This document shows, one piece after another, positions 49,108 through 57,665 of a stretch of DNA of 64,000 bases. Position 1 is the stretch's first letter, and the number at the start of each line of letters is the position of its first letter. The translations under genes were made by a program, and so were the position numbers. The DNA lies in contig NZ_JABCPZ010000017.1 in assembly GCF_013283785.1 (NCBI RefSeq), positions 1 to 64,000 on the forward strand, in the 5' to 3' direction. The notes under the pieces are model-generated. The model saw only the letters and a list, made by a program, of their open reading frames with translations. It ran no database searches and was not told the DNA's origin. Source of the DNA: Nonomuraea antri (GTDB lineage Bacteria; Actinomycetota; Actinomycetes; Streptosporangiales; Streptosporangiaceae).

Positions 49108-50807
49108 TCCGCCTGCTGCTGCGCGTGCTCGGCGCCGAGTACGCCCCGCCGGTGCGCCGCACCGTGGCCCTGATGACCGTGACCGCGGTCGCCGAGGGCC
49201 TGTCCTACGCGCTGCTGGTCCCCGTGCTGCGGACCCTGTTCGGCGGCACTCCGGCCGATGCCGGGCCGTGGCTGGGGGCGTTCGCCGCCGCGGTCGCCGG
49301 CTACGCGGCGCTGCGTTACGCCAGTGACCTGTCCGGCTTCCGGGTCGGCACCACGCTGCTGCGCGGCATGTACCACCGGCTCGGCGACCACCTGGGCCGG
49401 CTGCCCGTCGGCTGGTACGGCGCGGGCCGGGTCGGGGAGGTGTCGGTGCTGGCCGGCAGCGGCGTGCTGCAGGCGATGAGCGTGATCGCGCACCTGCTGG
49501 CGCCGTTCATCTCCGCCGCCGTGACGCCGCTGACCATCGTCGCCCTGATGCTGGTCTTCAACTGGCAGCTCGGGCTGGCCGCGCTGCTCGCCGCGCCCGT
49601 CGTGGCCGCGGCCCAGGCGTGGACGGTTCGCTCGATGGCCGCGACCGACGCCGAGCGCGCCGCGCGTGACCACGAGGCCAGTGCCAGGGTCATCGAGTAC
49701 CTGCAGGCCCAGCCGGTGCTGCGGGCCGGCGGCCGGACCGGTGAGCGGTTCCGGCTGCTGGACGAGTCGCTGCGGCAGGTGCAGCGGGCGTCGCGGCGTA
49801 CCGTGCTGGCGACGCTGCCCGGCACGGTGGGCCTGACGCTCGCGGTGCAGGCGGCGTTCACCGCGCTGCTGGTCCTGGGCGCCTACCTGGCGCTCGGCGG
49901 CGGCATCGGGGTGGCCGAGGTGCTGGCGATCCTGGTGCTGGCCGCGCGCTGCGCCGACCCGCTGCTGGCGCTGGCCGACCTCGGCGGCAAGCTGCGCGCC
50001 GCGCGTTCGGAGCTGGCCAGGCTGGACGAGGTGCTGCGCGCCGAGCCGCTGCCCGAGCCGCGCGAGCCGGTCCGGCCGGTCCGCCACGACCTGGAGCTGG
50101 ATTCCGTCTCCTTCGCGCACGGCGAGCGCGCGGTGCTCGACGAGGTGTCGCTGTCGGTGCCGCAGGGCGGCCGGCTGGCCGTGGTCGGGCCGTCCGGCTC
50201 GGGCAAGAGCACGCTGCTGCAACTGCTGGCCCGCTTCTACGACGTCCAGGGCGGCGCGATCCGCGTGGGCGGCGTCGACGTGCGCTCGATGAGCACCGAG
50301 ACGCTGATGTCGCAGCTGGCCATCGTCTTCCAGGACGTCTACCTCTTCGACGGCACGATCGAGGAGAACGTCCGGCTCGGCCGGCCCGGCGCGTCCGACG
50401 CCGAGGTGCGGGCGGCCGCCGCCGCGGCCCGGCTGGACGAGGTGATCGAGCGGCTGCCCGGCGGCTGGTCGGCGAACGTCGGCGAGGGCGGCGCCCTGCT
50501 GTCGGGCGGCGAGCGCCAGCGCGTCTCGATCGCCCGCGCCCTGCTGAAGGACGCCCCGATCGTGCTGCTCGACGAGGTGACCTCCGCGCTCGACCCGCTG
50601 AACGAGGCGGCGGTGCACGCGGGCATCGAACGCCTGATGGCCGGACGGACGGTGGTGATGGTGGCGCACCGGCTGCGCACGGTCCAGCGCGCCGACCACA
50701 TCGTCTTCCTGGACGGCGGCCGGATCGCCGAGGAGGGCACCCACGAGGAGCTGCTGCGCCGCGCGGGCCGCTACGCCGGGTTCTGGAACGTCTCACTCAC
50801 CCCGTGA
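49104..50807 (+). CDS. ABC transporter half, IrtB-like
   Basis: The 567-aa protein has a membrane domain (residues 20-300) and an ATPase with Walker A GPSGSGKST near 362, signature LSGGE near 466 and Walker B PIVLLDEVTSALD near 483. It overlaps the IrtA-like gene by ATGA and surely forms a heterodimer with it. Both nucleotide sites look intact except that the catalytic base region of the first partner reads SFAD. Location: cytoplasmic membrane. Iron or siderophore control is not visible upstream. Confidence 0.83.
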   Translation: MIRLLLRVLGAEYAPPVRRTVALMTVTAVAEGLSYALLVPVLRTLFGGTPADAGPWLGAFAAAVAGYAALRYASDLSGFRVGTTLLRGMYHRLGDHLGRLPVGWYGAGRVGEVSVLAGSGVLQAMSVIAHLLAPFISAAVTPLTIVALMLVFNWQLGLAALLAAPVVAAAQAWTVRSMAATDAERAARDHEASARVIEYLQAQPVLRAGGRTGERFRLLDESLRQVQRASRRTVLATLPGTVGLTLAVQAAFTALLVLGAYLALGGGIGVAEVLAILVLAARCADPLLALADLGGKLRAARSELARLDEVLRAEPLPEPREPVRPVRHDLELDSVSFAHGERAVLDEVSLSVPQGGRLAVVGPSGSGKSTLLQLLARFYDVQGGAIRVGGVDVRSMSTETLMSQLAIVFQDVYLFDGTIEENVRLGRPGASDAEVRAAAAAARLDEVIERLPGGWSANVGEGGALLSGGERQRVSIARALLKDAPIVLLDEVTSALDPLNEAAVHAGIERLMAGRTVVMVAHRLRTVQRADHIVFLDGGRIAEEGTHEELLRRAGRYAGFWNVSLTP

Positions 50808-50832
50808 CCCATGCGGCAGGCGGGCCCGCCGT

Positions 50833-51270
50833 TCAGGAGGGGCGGGCCAGGTACGCGGTCTTGGCATCGGCGGTGAATCCGCAGGCACGGTAGAACGCGT
50901 GGGTGGCGGGCTGGCTGGAGCCGGTCTGCAGCATCGCCTTGTAGCAGCCGGCGTCCCAGGCGGCCTGCAGGGTGCCGGCCATGATCTGCTTGCCGAGGCC
51001 CGTGCCGCGCCGCGACTCGTCGACGACGACGTTCTCGATGACGGCGTAGGGCGAGGCCGCCCGGGTGAGGTTGGGGATCACGTTGAGATAGGCCGTCGCG
51101 ACGATCGCGCCGTCGCGTTCGAGCACGAACAGCCGTAGCGCCGGAGAGTCCAGGATCTGCTGGAAGACGGCGGCGTCGGACCCGTCGCTCAGGACGGGAT
51201 CGTGGGGCTGCAGCTGCCGGTAGAGGCGGAGGATGTGCTCGAAGTCGCCGGCTCGGGCCTCGCGGAACAT
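50833..51270 (-). CDS. GNAT family N-acetyltransferase
   Basis: The 145-aa protein has the GNAT acetyl-CoA motif RRGTGLGKQIM (R/Q-x-x-G-x-G/A) near residue 89 and ends in AFYRACGFTADAK, the usual last strand. The start at 51270 is backed by TATGCT 7 nt upstream (leaderless); an ATG at 51282 is in frame but lacks it. The acceptor amine is unknown. It converges on the ABC transporter gene. Confidence 0.85.
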   Translation of the reverse strand: MFREARAGDFEHILRLYRQLQPHDPVLSDGSDAAVFQQILDSPALRLFVLERDGAIVATAYLNVIPNLTRAASPYAVIENVVVDESRRGTGLGKQIMAGTLQAAWDAGCYKAMLQTGSSQPATHAFYRACGFTADAKTAYLARPS

Positions 51271-51446
51271 GCGCAAGAGCATAGGGCGGCCGCTCCCCCG
51301 GGGAACGCGCGGCCCGTCCCGCGAGGCCCGTGCCGTCCCCCGGGCTTGATCGCGGACGGGCGGCAGTGGCATCCTGGCGAGCGCCTGGTGGTCGCTGACT
51401 TGGCCGCGCCTGCCGGGCCGGCACTGAACGGGGGGTGCGACGGGGG

Positions 51447-54206
51447 ATGGAGACGCGCTTCGGGCCCACACAACTGTTGAACCGGCAGCGTGAGCGGGCC
51501 GAGCTCGACGGCCTGCTCGGGGACGTGCGGTCAGGGCGCGGACGGGTCCTGGTGCTGCGCGGCGAGGCGGGGGTGGGCAAGTCCGCGCTGCTGCACCACA
51601 CGGTGGGCGCGGCGGCGGACATGCGGGTGGCCCGCGCGGCGGGCGTCGAGTCGGAGATGGAGCTGACGTTCGCCGGCCTGCATCTCCTGCTCGCGCCGCT
51701 GCTGGACCGGCTGGAGAGCCTGCCCGCGCCGCAGCGCGACGCGCTGGCGGTCGCGTTCGGGCTGCGGGAGGGCGGTACGCCGGACCGGTTCCTGGTCGGG
51801 CTGGCGGTGCTGACCTTGCTGGCCGAGGCGGCCGAGGAACGCGCGTTGTTGTGCGTCGTCGACGACGCGCAGTGGCTCGACCTGCCGTCGGCGCAGGTGC
51901 TGGCGTTCGTGGCGCGGCGGCTGCTGGCCGAGCCGATCGGGCTGATCTTCGCGATCCGCGAGCCGGGCGAGCAGTTCCACGGGCTGGCGGACCTGGAGGT
52001 GCGCGGCCTGCCGGAGCCCGAGGCGCACACGCTGCTGCGCTCGGTGGTCCCGTTCCCGCTGGACGAACAGGTCAGGGACCGGATCCTGGCCGAGACGAAC
52101 GGCAACCCCCTCGCCCTGCTGGAGTTGCCGCGCGGCCTCAGCCCGGCCCAGCTCGCGGGCGAGTTCGGGCTGGTCGAGGCCCAGGCCGTGCCGGCGCGGA
52201 TCGAGGAGGGCTTCCGCCGCAGGCTGGCGGCGCTGCCGCCGGAGACCCGGTCGCTGATGCTGGTCGCGGCGGCCGAGCCGACCGGCGACGCGGTGCTGAT
52301 CTGGCGGGCGGCCGGGCGGCTCGGGGTCGGCCCGTCCGCGGCGGAGCCGGCGCTGGCCGACGGGTTGCTGGAGGTCGGGGCGCGGGCGCGGTTCCGTCAT
52401 CCGCTGGTGCGCTCGGCGGTGTACTCGGCGGCGCCGGAGCGCCGGGCGGCGCACGGGGCGCTGGCCGAGGCGACCGATCCGGGGTCCGACCCCGATCGCC
52501 GGGCCTGGCATCGCGCGGCCGGACCCGACGAGGCCGTGGCCGGTGAGCTGGAGCAGGTGGCCGGCCGGGCCCAGGCGCGCGGCGGCATCGCGGCGGTGGC
52601 GGCGTTCCTGCGGCGCGCGAGCGAGCTGTCGCCCGATCCGGCCGCACGCGGGGCCAGGGCGCTGGCCGCGGGGCAGGCCGCCTTCGAGGCCGGAGCTCCC
52701 GACACGGCGCTCGACCTGCTCGTCGCCGCCGAGCTCTGCCCGCTGGACGAACTGCAGAGCGCGCGGCTGACCAGGCTACGCGGCCAGATCGCCTTCGCCC
52801 GCAGGCGCGGCGGCGAGGCGCTGCCGACGCTGCTCGACGCGGCCGACCGGCTGGCCCACGTCGAGCCGGGGCAGGCGCGTGAGGCGTATCTCGACGCCAT
52901 CGGGTCGGCGGTGTTCGCCGGCCGGCTGGGCGAACCGGGCGTGCTGCGGAAGGTGGCCGAGGCCGCCCGTGCCGCGCCTCCTGGGCCGCGACCGGTCGAC
53001 GCGCTCCTCGACGGCCTGGTGACCCGGTTCGCCGAGGGGCTCGTCGAGGGCGCGCCGGGGTTGGCGCGTGCCCTGGAGGCGTTCAGGCGGCAGGCGGGAG
53101 GCGACGGGGACGACAACATGCGCTGGCTCTGGCTGACCTACCTGGTCGCCATCGACCTGTGGGACGACGAGGCGTGCCACGAGCTGACCATGCACGCCGT
53201 GCGCACGGCTCGCGAGACCGGCGCGCTCAACTTCCTTCCCCTGGCACTCACCTATCGCGCCGCCGTGCACGTGTACGCGGGCGAGTTCGACGCGGCCGCC
53301 GCGCTGGTCGAGGAATCCGACGCGATCTTGAAGGTGACCGGCAACTCCTACCTCGGTTTCGCCTCGGGATTGCTCCTCGGCTGGCGTGGTGAGGAGAGGT
53401 CGCCGCAGGTGCTCGACTCGCTCTCCGAGTGGGCGATCACCTGGAACGAGGGGCGGTCGATCGGCGGGCGCCACTACGTGAACGCGGTGGCGTACAACGG
53501 TTTCGGCCGCTACCAGGATGCCCTGGACAGCGCGCGGAGCGCGTGCGAGCACGACGATCTGGGGCTGACCGGGTTGTCCCTCGTCGAGCTGGTCGAGGCG
53601 GCCGCCCGCAGCGACGCCCCCGAGGCGGCCGCGGACGCGCTGAGGCGGCTGGAGGAACGTGCCACCGCCGGCGGCACGCCCTGGGCGCTCGGCCTGCTGG
53701 CCAGGTCGAAGGCGCTGCTGTGCGACGGCGAGGCCGCCGAGCGGCTGTACCGCGAGGCCATCGACCATCTGGGGCGCAGCCGGGGCGCCGTCCATCTGGC
53801 GCGGACCCATCTGGTGTACGGCGAGTGGCTGCGGCGCGGGAACCGGCGGGCCGACGCGCGCGAGCAGCTGCGTACCGCTCATGAGATGTTGCGCGGGTTC
53901 GGCGCGGAGGCCTTCGCCGAGCGCGCCCGCCGCGAGCTCCTGGCCACCGGCGAGAGCGTGCGCAAGCGCACCACCGGCGGGCCCGGCCGGCTCACCCCGC
54001 AGGAGCTGCAGATCGCCGGCCTGGCGAAGTCGGGCCTGTCGAACCCGGAGATCGCCGCCCAGCTGTTCCTCAGCCCGCGCACCGTCGAGTACCACCTGCG
54101 CAAGGTGTTCGCCAAACTCGCCATCACCTCTCGTCTCGGGCTCTCGCAGGCGCTGCCCGACCAGGGCCACGACGGTCCGCGAGCCCCGGGTCCACCGGCC
54201 TCCTGA
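51447..54206 (+). CDS. large LuxR-family ATPase regulator (LAL)
   Basis: The 919-aa protein begins with an AAA/STAND-like ATPase (residues 8-300; RQRERAELDGLLGDVRSGRGRVLVLRG; Walker A GEAGVGKSAL near 38; Walker B LLCVVDDAQWLD near 134), followed by a long helical, TPR-like middle, and ends with a LuxR HTH (about 850-910; LTPQELQIAGLAKSGLSNPEIAAQLFLSPRTVEYHLRKVFAKL). LAL regulators activate catabolic or secondary-metabolite genes. The ATG at 51447 follows GGGG. It is followed after 17 bp by the deacetylase gene, possibly a target or operon member. Confidence 0.88.
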   Translation: METRFGPTQLLNRQRERAELDGLLGDVRSGRGRVLVLRGEAGVGKSALLHHTVGAAADMRVARAAGVESEMELTFAGLHLLLAPLLDRLESLPAPQRDALAVAFGLREGGTPDRFLVGLAVLTLLAEAAEERALLCVVDDAQWLDLPSAQVLAFVARRLLAEPIGLIFAIREPGEQFHGLADLEVRGLPEPEAHTLLRSVVPFPLDEQVRDRILAETNGNPLALLELPRGLSPAQLAGEFGLVEAQAVPARIEEGFRRRLAALPPETRSLMLVAAAEPTGDAVLIWRAAGRLGVGPSAAEPALADGLLEVGARARFRHPLVRSAVYSAAPERRAAHGALAEATDPGSDPDRRAWHRAAGPDEAVAGELEQVAGRAQARGGIAAVAAFLRRASELSPDPAARGARALAAGQAAFEAGAPDTALDLLVAAELCPLDELQSARLTRLRGQIAFARRRGGEALPTLLDAADRLAHVEPGQAREAYLDAIGSAVFAGRLGEPGVLRKVAEAARAAPPGPRPVDALLDGLVTRFAEGLVEGAPGLARALEAFRRQAGGDGDDNMRWLWLTYLVAIDLWDDEACHELTMHAVRTARETGALNFLPLALTYRAAVHVYAGEFDAAAALVEESDAILKVTGNSYLGFASGLLLGWRGEERSPQVLDSLSEWAITWNEGRSIGGRHYVNAVAYNGFGRYQDALDSARSACEHDDLGLTGLSLVELVEAAARSDAPEAAADALRRLEERATAGGTPWALGLLARSKALLCDGEAAERLYREAIDHLGRSRGAVHLARTHLVYGEWLRRGNRRADAREQLRTAHEMLRGFGAEAFAERARRELLATGESVRKRTTGGPGRLTPQELQIAGLAKSGLSNPEIAAQLFLSPRTVEYHLRKVFAKLAITSRLGLSQALPDQGHDGPRAPGPPAS

Positions 54207-54223
54207 GAACGGAGAAGACGCCC

Positions 54224-55114
54224 ATGACCGAACAGAAGCCCTGGCAGTGGGACGAGCGGACGTGGCGCGGCCACGTGGCGCGGGTGCGGGCGGGCCGCTC
54301 GCTGCGCCCGTCCGCCTGGCCGGGCGGCGCCCGCGTCGCGGTCGCCCTGTCCTTCGACTCCGACCACGAGACGATCCCGTTACGCGACGGCCTGACCGGG
54401 CCGGGCCGGCTCGCCCAGGGCGAGTACGGCTCCCGCGTCGGCGCGCCCCGGGTGCTGCGCCTGCTGGACCGTTTCGGCATCCCGGCCTCGTTCTTCATGC
54501 CGGCGGTCTCGGCGCTGCTGCACCCGATGGAGGTGCGCGACTACGCCGCCGCCGGCCACGAGGTCGCCATGCACGGCTGGATCCACGAGAGCAACGCGCT
54601 GCTCGGCCCGGCCGAGGAGCGGGAGCTGGCCCTGCGCGCCGCCGACACCCTGGAGAAGCTGTCGGGCACCCGCCCGGTCGGCATCCGCACCCCGGCGTGG
54701 GAGTTCTCCGACCACAGCCTGGCCATCACGCGGGAGCTGGGCCTGCGCTACGACTCCTCCCTCATGGCCGACGACGATCCGTACGAGCTGCTGGCCGACG
54801 GCGAGCCGACCGGCGTCGTCGAGATCCCGGTCGAGTGGATCAGGGACGACGTGCCGTACCTGCTGCTGGAGCACGGCGGCACCCTGCGGACCTGCCCGCC
54901 GCCGCGCGAGGTGGCGGGCATCTGGCGCGACGAGTTCGACGCCGCGCTGGAGGAGGGCGGGCTGTTCCAGCTCACCTTGCACCCGCACGTCATCGGCCAC
55001 CGCTCCCGCATGGTCGTGCTGCGCGAGCTGCTGGAGCACATCGACGCGCAGGACGGCGTCTGGTACGCCACCCACGCGCAGGTCGCCACGTGGGTCCTGG
55101 AGCAGGATTCATGA
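54224..55114 (+). CDS. polysaccharide deacetylase-family (NodB-fold) protein
   Basis: The 296-aa protein has the NodB motifs: ALSFDSDHETI (residues 41-51; the Asp-Asp pair becomes D-x-D) and AMHGWIHE near 115 with two His ligands, and a later HPHVIGHRSR near 255. It lacks a signal peptide, so it is cytoplasmic, as for the PuuE/allantoinase-like subgroup. The chemistry would be hydrolysis of a C-N bond of an acyl or ureide substrate. GGAGAAGACG lies before the ATG. A TTA codon occurs at 54380-54382. It follows the LuxR regulator closely. Confidence 0.82.
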   Translation: MTEQKPWQWDERTWRGHVARVRAGRSLRPSAWPGGARVAVALSFDSDHETIPLRDGLTGPGRLAQGEYGSRVGAPRVLRLLDRFGIPASFFMPAVSALLHPMEVRDYAAAGHEVAMHGWIHESNALLGPAEERELALRAADTLEKLSGTRPVGIRTPAWEFSDHSLAITRELGLRYDSSLMADDDPYELLADGEPTGVVEIPVEWIRDDVPYLLLEHGGTLRTCPPPREVAGIWRDEFDAALEEGGLFQLTLHPHVIGHRSRMVVLRELLEHIDAQDGVWYATHAQVATWVLEQDS

Positions 55115-55157
55115 TCGTCGGTCGGCGTGAGTTCGTGGGCGCGGGGGTGCGCGGCTG

Positions 55158-56648
55158 ATGCACTTCATTCACCGCGACTGGGAGGCCGGGCCGCTGTGCA
55201 AGAGGGTCGGGCACGTGCCCGGCGTCACCGTCCTGGAGTGGTTTCGCCGCCTGTGGGAGCCGGGCGGGCTGGAGCGGGCGCACGCCGACCTGGGCCACGA
55301 AGTGTACGAGCTGGAACGGCTGCGGGAATGCGCCGACGGCCCGCCCGAGGACCTGGTCGAGCTGCGCCGCAGGATCAGGATGCGGCTGTGGCCCGACAAC
55401 GAGCTGCGCGTCGACGAGCACGCCATCCGCATCAGGAGCATGGGCATGAACCTGGAGGAGGCGTTCTACTTCGTCGACGACGCGTGCGTCGCCGAGCAGC
55501 CGGAGCGCTGGGCCTACCCGGTCCACCCCTCCTGGCCGCTGCCCGACGCCGTCGTCCCGGACCCGGCGCCGTTCGTCCCGCCCTTCCCGTGCCCGGAACT
55601 CGCCCCCTCTGCGGACGGCGACGTCGGCGCCACCTACCTGCTGTGCACGTCGCTGCAGGCCAGGCACGACAGCCTCGAATGGGATCGGACGTTCGTGTTC
55701 CCCGGGGTGCGGCTGCCGCAGCTCGCCGCCGCGCTGCGCCGGCCCGTCCACGACCCGGACGAGTGGTCCGGCTACCTGCTCGACCTCAGAGCGCTGGTCG
55801 CCCCGGACGACGACGACATCGCCCCCGCGCTCGAACGATTCAGCCGGTTCGCCGGCGACGCCCGCGAGTTCCCCGAACCGCACGAGCAGGCGCACCGGGC
55901 CGCGATGGAGCACCTGCGCACCGTCACCCCGGCCGACGGCCGCCTGCCCGAGCGCACGCTCATCGAGGCCGGCGAGCACCTGACGCAGATGGCCCTGCAC
56001 GCGGACTCCATCGGCCACCGGCCCTGGTACGTCTTCGACGACCTCTGGGCCGGCTCCCATCCCGGCCTGGCCGCCTCGCTCATCCACTACGCCTTCCACT
56101 GGGATCCCGGCTGCACGCGTAAGCACTGGTGGTGGATGCCCTGCAGCCACGACGAGTACCTGGACCTGCGCCTGGGTCACGGAGATCGGGTCCGCGACTG
56201 CGAGCGCTACGACGAACCGCTGGTGACCGGGCTGACCGGCGCGCGCAGCGTCGCCGAGCTGCGCCGGCAGATCTTCCAGGACACCGGCTCCGGCGAGCGG
56301 CGCCTGCTGCTGGTGCTCGACCAGGACCACCACAGCGAGCTGTACGGGGTCGTCGGCGTCGTCCTGGGGCATCCGACCCCCGACGCGTGCGAACTCCGGT
56401 ACTTCCGGCTGACCACCCCGCGCCACCGGCCGAAGCTGTCGTCCCGGCTGATCACGGCGCTCTGCCTGGAGCTGCGCAAGCTGGGCTACGCCGAGCTCGT
56501 CCTGGGCGCGCCCCCCGACGAACGGTGTCAGAAGCGGCTGAAACCGGTCATCAGGCGGAGCACGTCCCTCACCGAGCGGGTGATCCCGCTGACCGGGTTC
56601 CGCCTGCCCGAGCCCTACGCCTGGATGACGAACCCGTTCCGCCCATGA
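55158..56648 (+). CDS. unknown protein with GNAT-like C-terminal part
   Basis: The 496-aa protein is unfamiliar to me. The first 390 residues contain Trp/His-rich stretches (FHWDPGCTRKHWWWMPCSHDEYLD near 313) and strand-helix segments without known motifs. The C-terminal 105 residues (ELYGVVGVVLGHPTPDACELRYFRLTTPRHRPKLSSRLITALCLELRKLGYAELVLGAP) have the strand-strand-helix order of an acyltransferase core, but no R/Q-x-x-G-x-G/A motif. It lies 43 bp after the deacetylase gene and may share its transcript. It could be a modification enzyme for the same substrate. Confidence 0.6.
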   Translation: MHFIHRDWEAGPLCKRVGHVPGVTVLEWFRRLWEPGGLERAHADLGHEVYELERLRECADGPPEDLVELRRRIRMRLWPDNELRVDEHAIRIRSMGMNLEEAFYFVDDACVAEQPERWAYPVHPSWPLPDAVVPDPAPFVPPFPCPELAPSADGDVGATYLLCTSLQARHDSLEWDRTFVFPGVRLPQLAAALRRPVHDPDEWSGYLLDLRALVAPDDDDIAPALERFSRFAGDAREFPEPHEQAHRAAMEHLRTVTPADGRLPERTLIEAGEHLTQMALHADSIGHRPWYVFDDLWAGSHPGLAASLIHYAFHWDPGCTRKHWWWMPCSHDEYLDLRLGHGDRVRDCERYDEPLVTGLTGARSVAELRRQIFQDTGSGERRLLLVLDQDHHSELYGVVGVVLGHPTPDACELRYFRLTTPRHRPKLSSRLITALCLELRKLGYAELVLGAPPDERCQKRLKPVIRRSTSLTERVIPLTGFRLPEPYAWMTNPFRP

Positions 56649-56654
56649 ACGGAG

Positions 56655-57509
56655 TCAAGGGGTGAAGAAGCGCCGCAGCTCGCGGGCCACCCGCTCGGGG
56701 TCCCCGCCGCGGTCGGCGTTCCATGGCCCCTCGTGGCCCAGGCCGGCCAGTTCCACCCGCGTGGCCCGCGGCAGCACGCCCTCCAGCGCGGCGAGTGACG
56801 CCTTCTGGTAGCGGACGCTCCTGCCGCCGCCGAGCAGGAGCACGTCGGCGCGCAGGGCGCGGAAGTCGTCCAGCCGTCCCTCCATCGCGACGAGCGCCCG
56901 CACGTCGTGCGCGAGGGTGGGGGCCAGGTCCCGCATCGGCACGTAGCCGCCCGATCCCTTGCGCTCCTCGCCGCGCATCGCCAGATCGGTGCCCTGTTCG
57001 AGCAGCCTGCGGGGCAGGGCGCGCATGAGCGCGGGCCCCATCCGGGCTCCTTTCATGGCGGTGACCAGGGCGGCCGCGGTCCTGCCCGCGGCGAGTTCGC
57101 GCTCGTACCTGGCCAGCCAGGCGGTGGGCGCGGTGAACGCGCCTGGATCGTAGACGGCGAGCTTGTCGACGGCCGGCAGGCTCAGCGCGGTCCGCAGCGC
57201 GATGGTGGCGCCGACGCTGAGGCCGAACAGGTAGCGGGAGCCGGTCGCGGTGATGACCGCGGACAGGTCGGCCACGTCCTGCCGGAGGTCGTGGCCGGGA
57301 CGGTAGGGGCCGCTCAGCCCGCGTCCGCGGCGGTCGGGCAGGTACACGGTGTACGCCGCGGCCAGCGCCCTGGCCTGCTGGATGTGGTTGTAGGCCGAGC
57401 CCATGCCGCCGTGGGAGATGACCAGGCCGGGGCCGCGGCCCAGCCGGTAGTAGCCGATGGTGGTGCCGTCGGCGGAGGTCACGGTCAGCTCGTCGATCTG
57501 GTTGGTCAT
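56655..57509 (-). CDS. alpha/beta hydrolase
   Basis: The 284-aa protein has an oxyanion-hole HGGMGS near residue 34, the nucleophile elbow GLSVGA near 95 (Ser) and late His in LGHEGPW near 262, as in haloperoxidase-like and lactonase-like hydrolases. AGGTGAA lies before the ATG at 57509. An imperfect inverted repeat at 57530-57553 lies in its promoter, probably for a TetR-type repressor coded elsewhere. It converges on the gene for the unknown 496-aa protein; its substrate is unknown. Confidence 0.83.
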   Translation of the reverse strand: MTNQIDELTVTSADGTTIGYYRLGRGPGLVISHGGMGSAYNHIQQARALAAAYTVYLPDRRGRGLSGPYRPGHDLRQDVADLSAVITATGSRYLFGLSVGATIALRTALSLPAVDKLAVYDPGAFTAPTAWLARYERELAAGRTAAALVTAMKGARMGPALMRALPRRLLEQGTDLAMRGEERKGSGGYVPMRDLAPTLAHDVRALVAMEGRLDDFRALRADVLLLGGGRSVRYQKASLAALEGVLPRATRVELAGLGHEGPWNADRGGDPERVARELRRFFTP

Positions 57510-57529
57510 GGCGGGTTCACCTCGCGATT

Positions 57530-57553
57530 CGAATACTCGTCTACGAATATACG
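57530..57553. promoter_or_regulatory. imperfect operator dyad
   Basis: CGAATACTCGT and ACGAATATACG lie as inverted arms around CT; nine of eleven positions pair. The site is 20 bp upstream of the ATG of the hydrolase gene, where a repressor would overlap the promoter. Confidence 0.45.
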
Positions 57554-57665
57554 TAACCGAGTGGATGAATGCGGGTATCCGGTTCAGGGGTGTGGAAAGC
57601 CGCAGGTAAGGGCGGGCGAGCGCCTCATTCCGGCGGGCCGGCGGCCCGGCCTACCGTTCCTGGTC

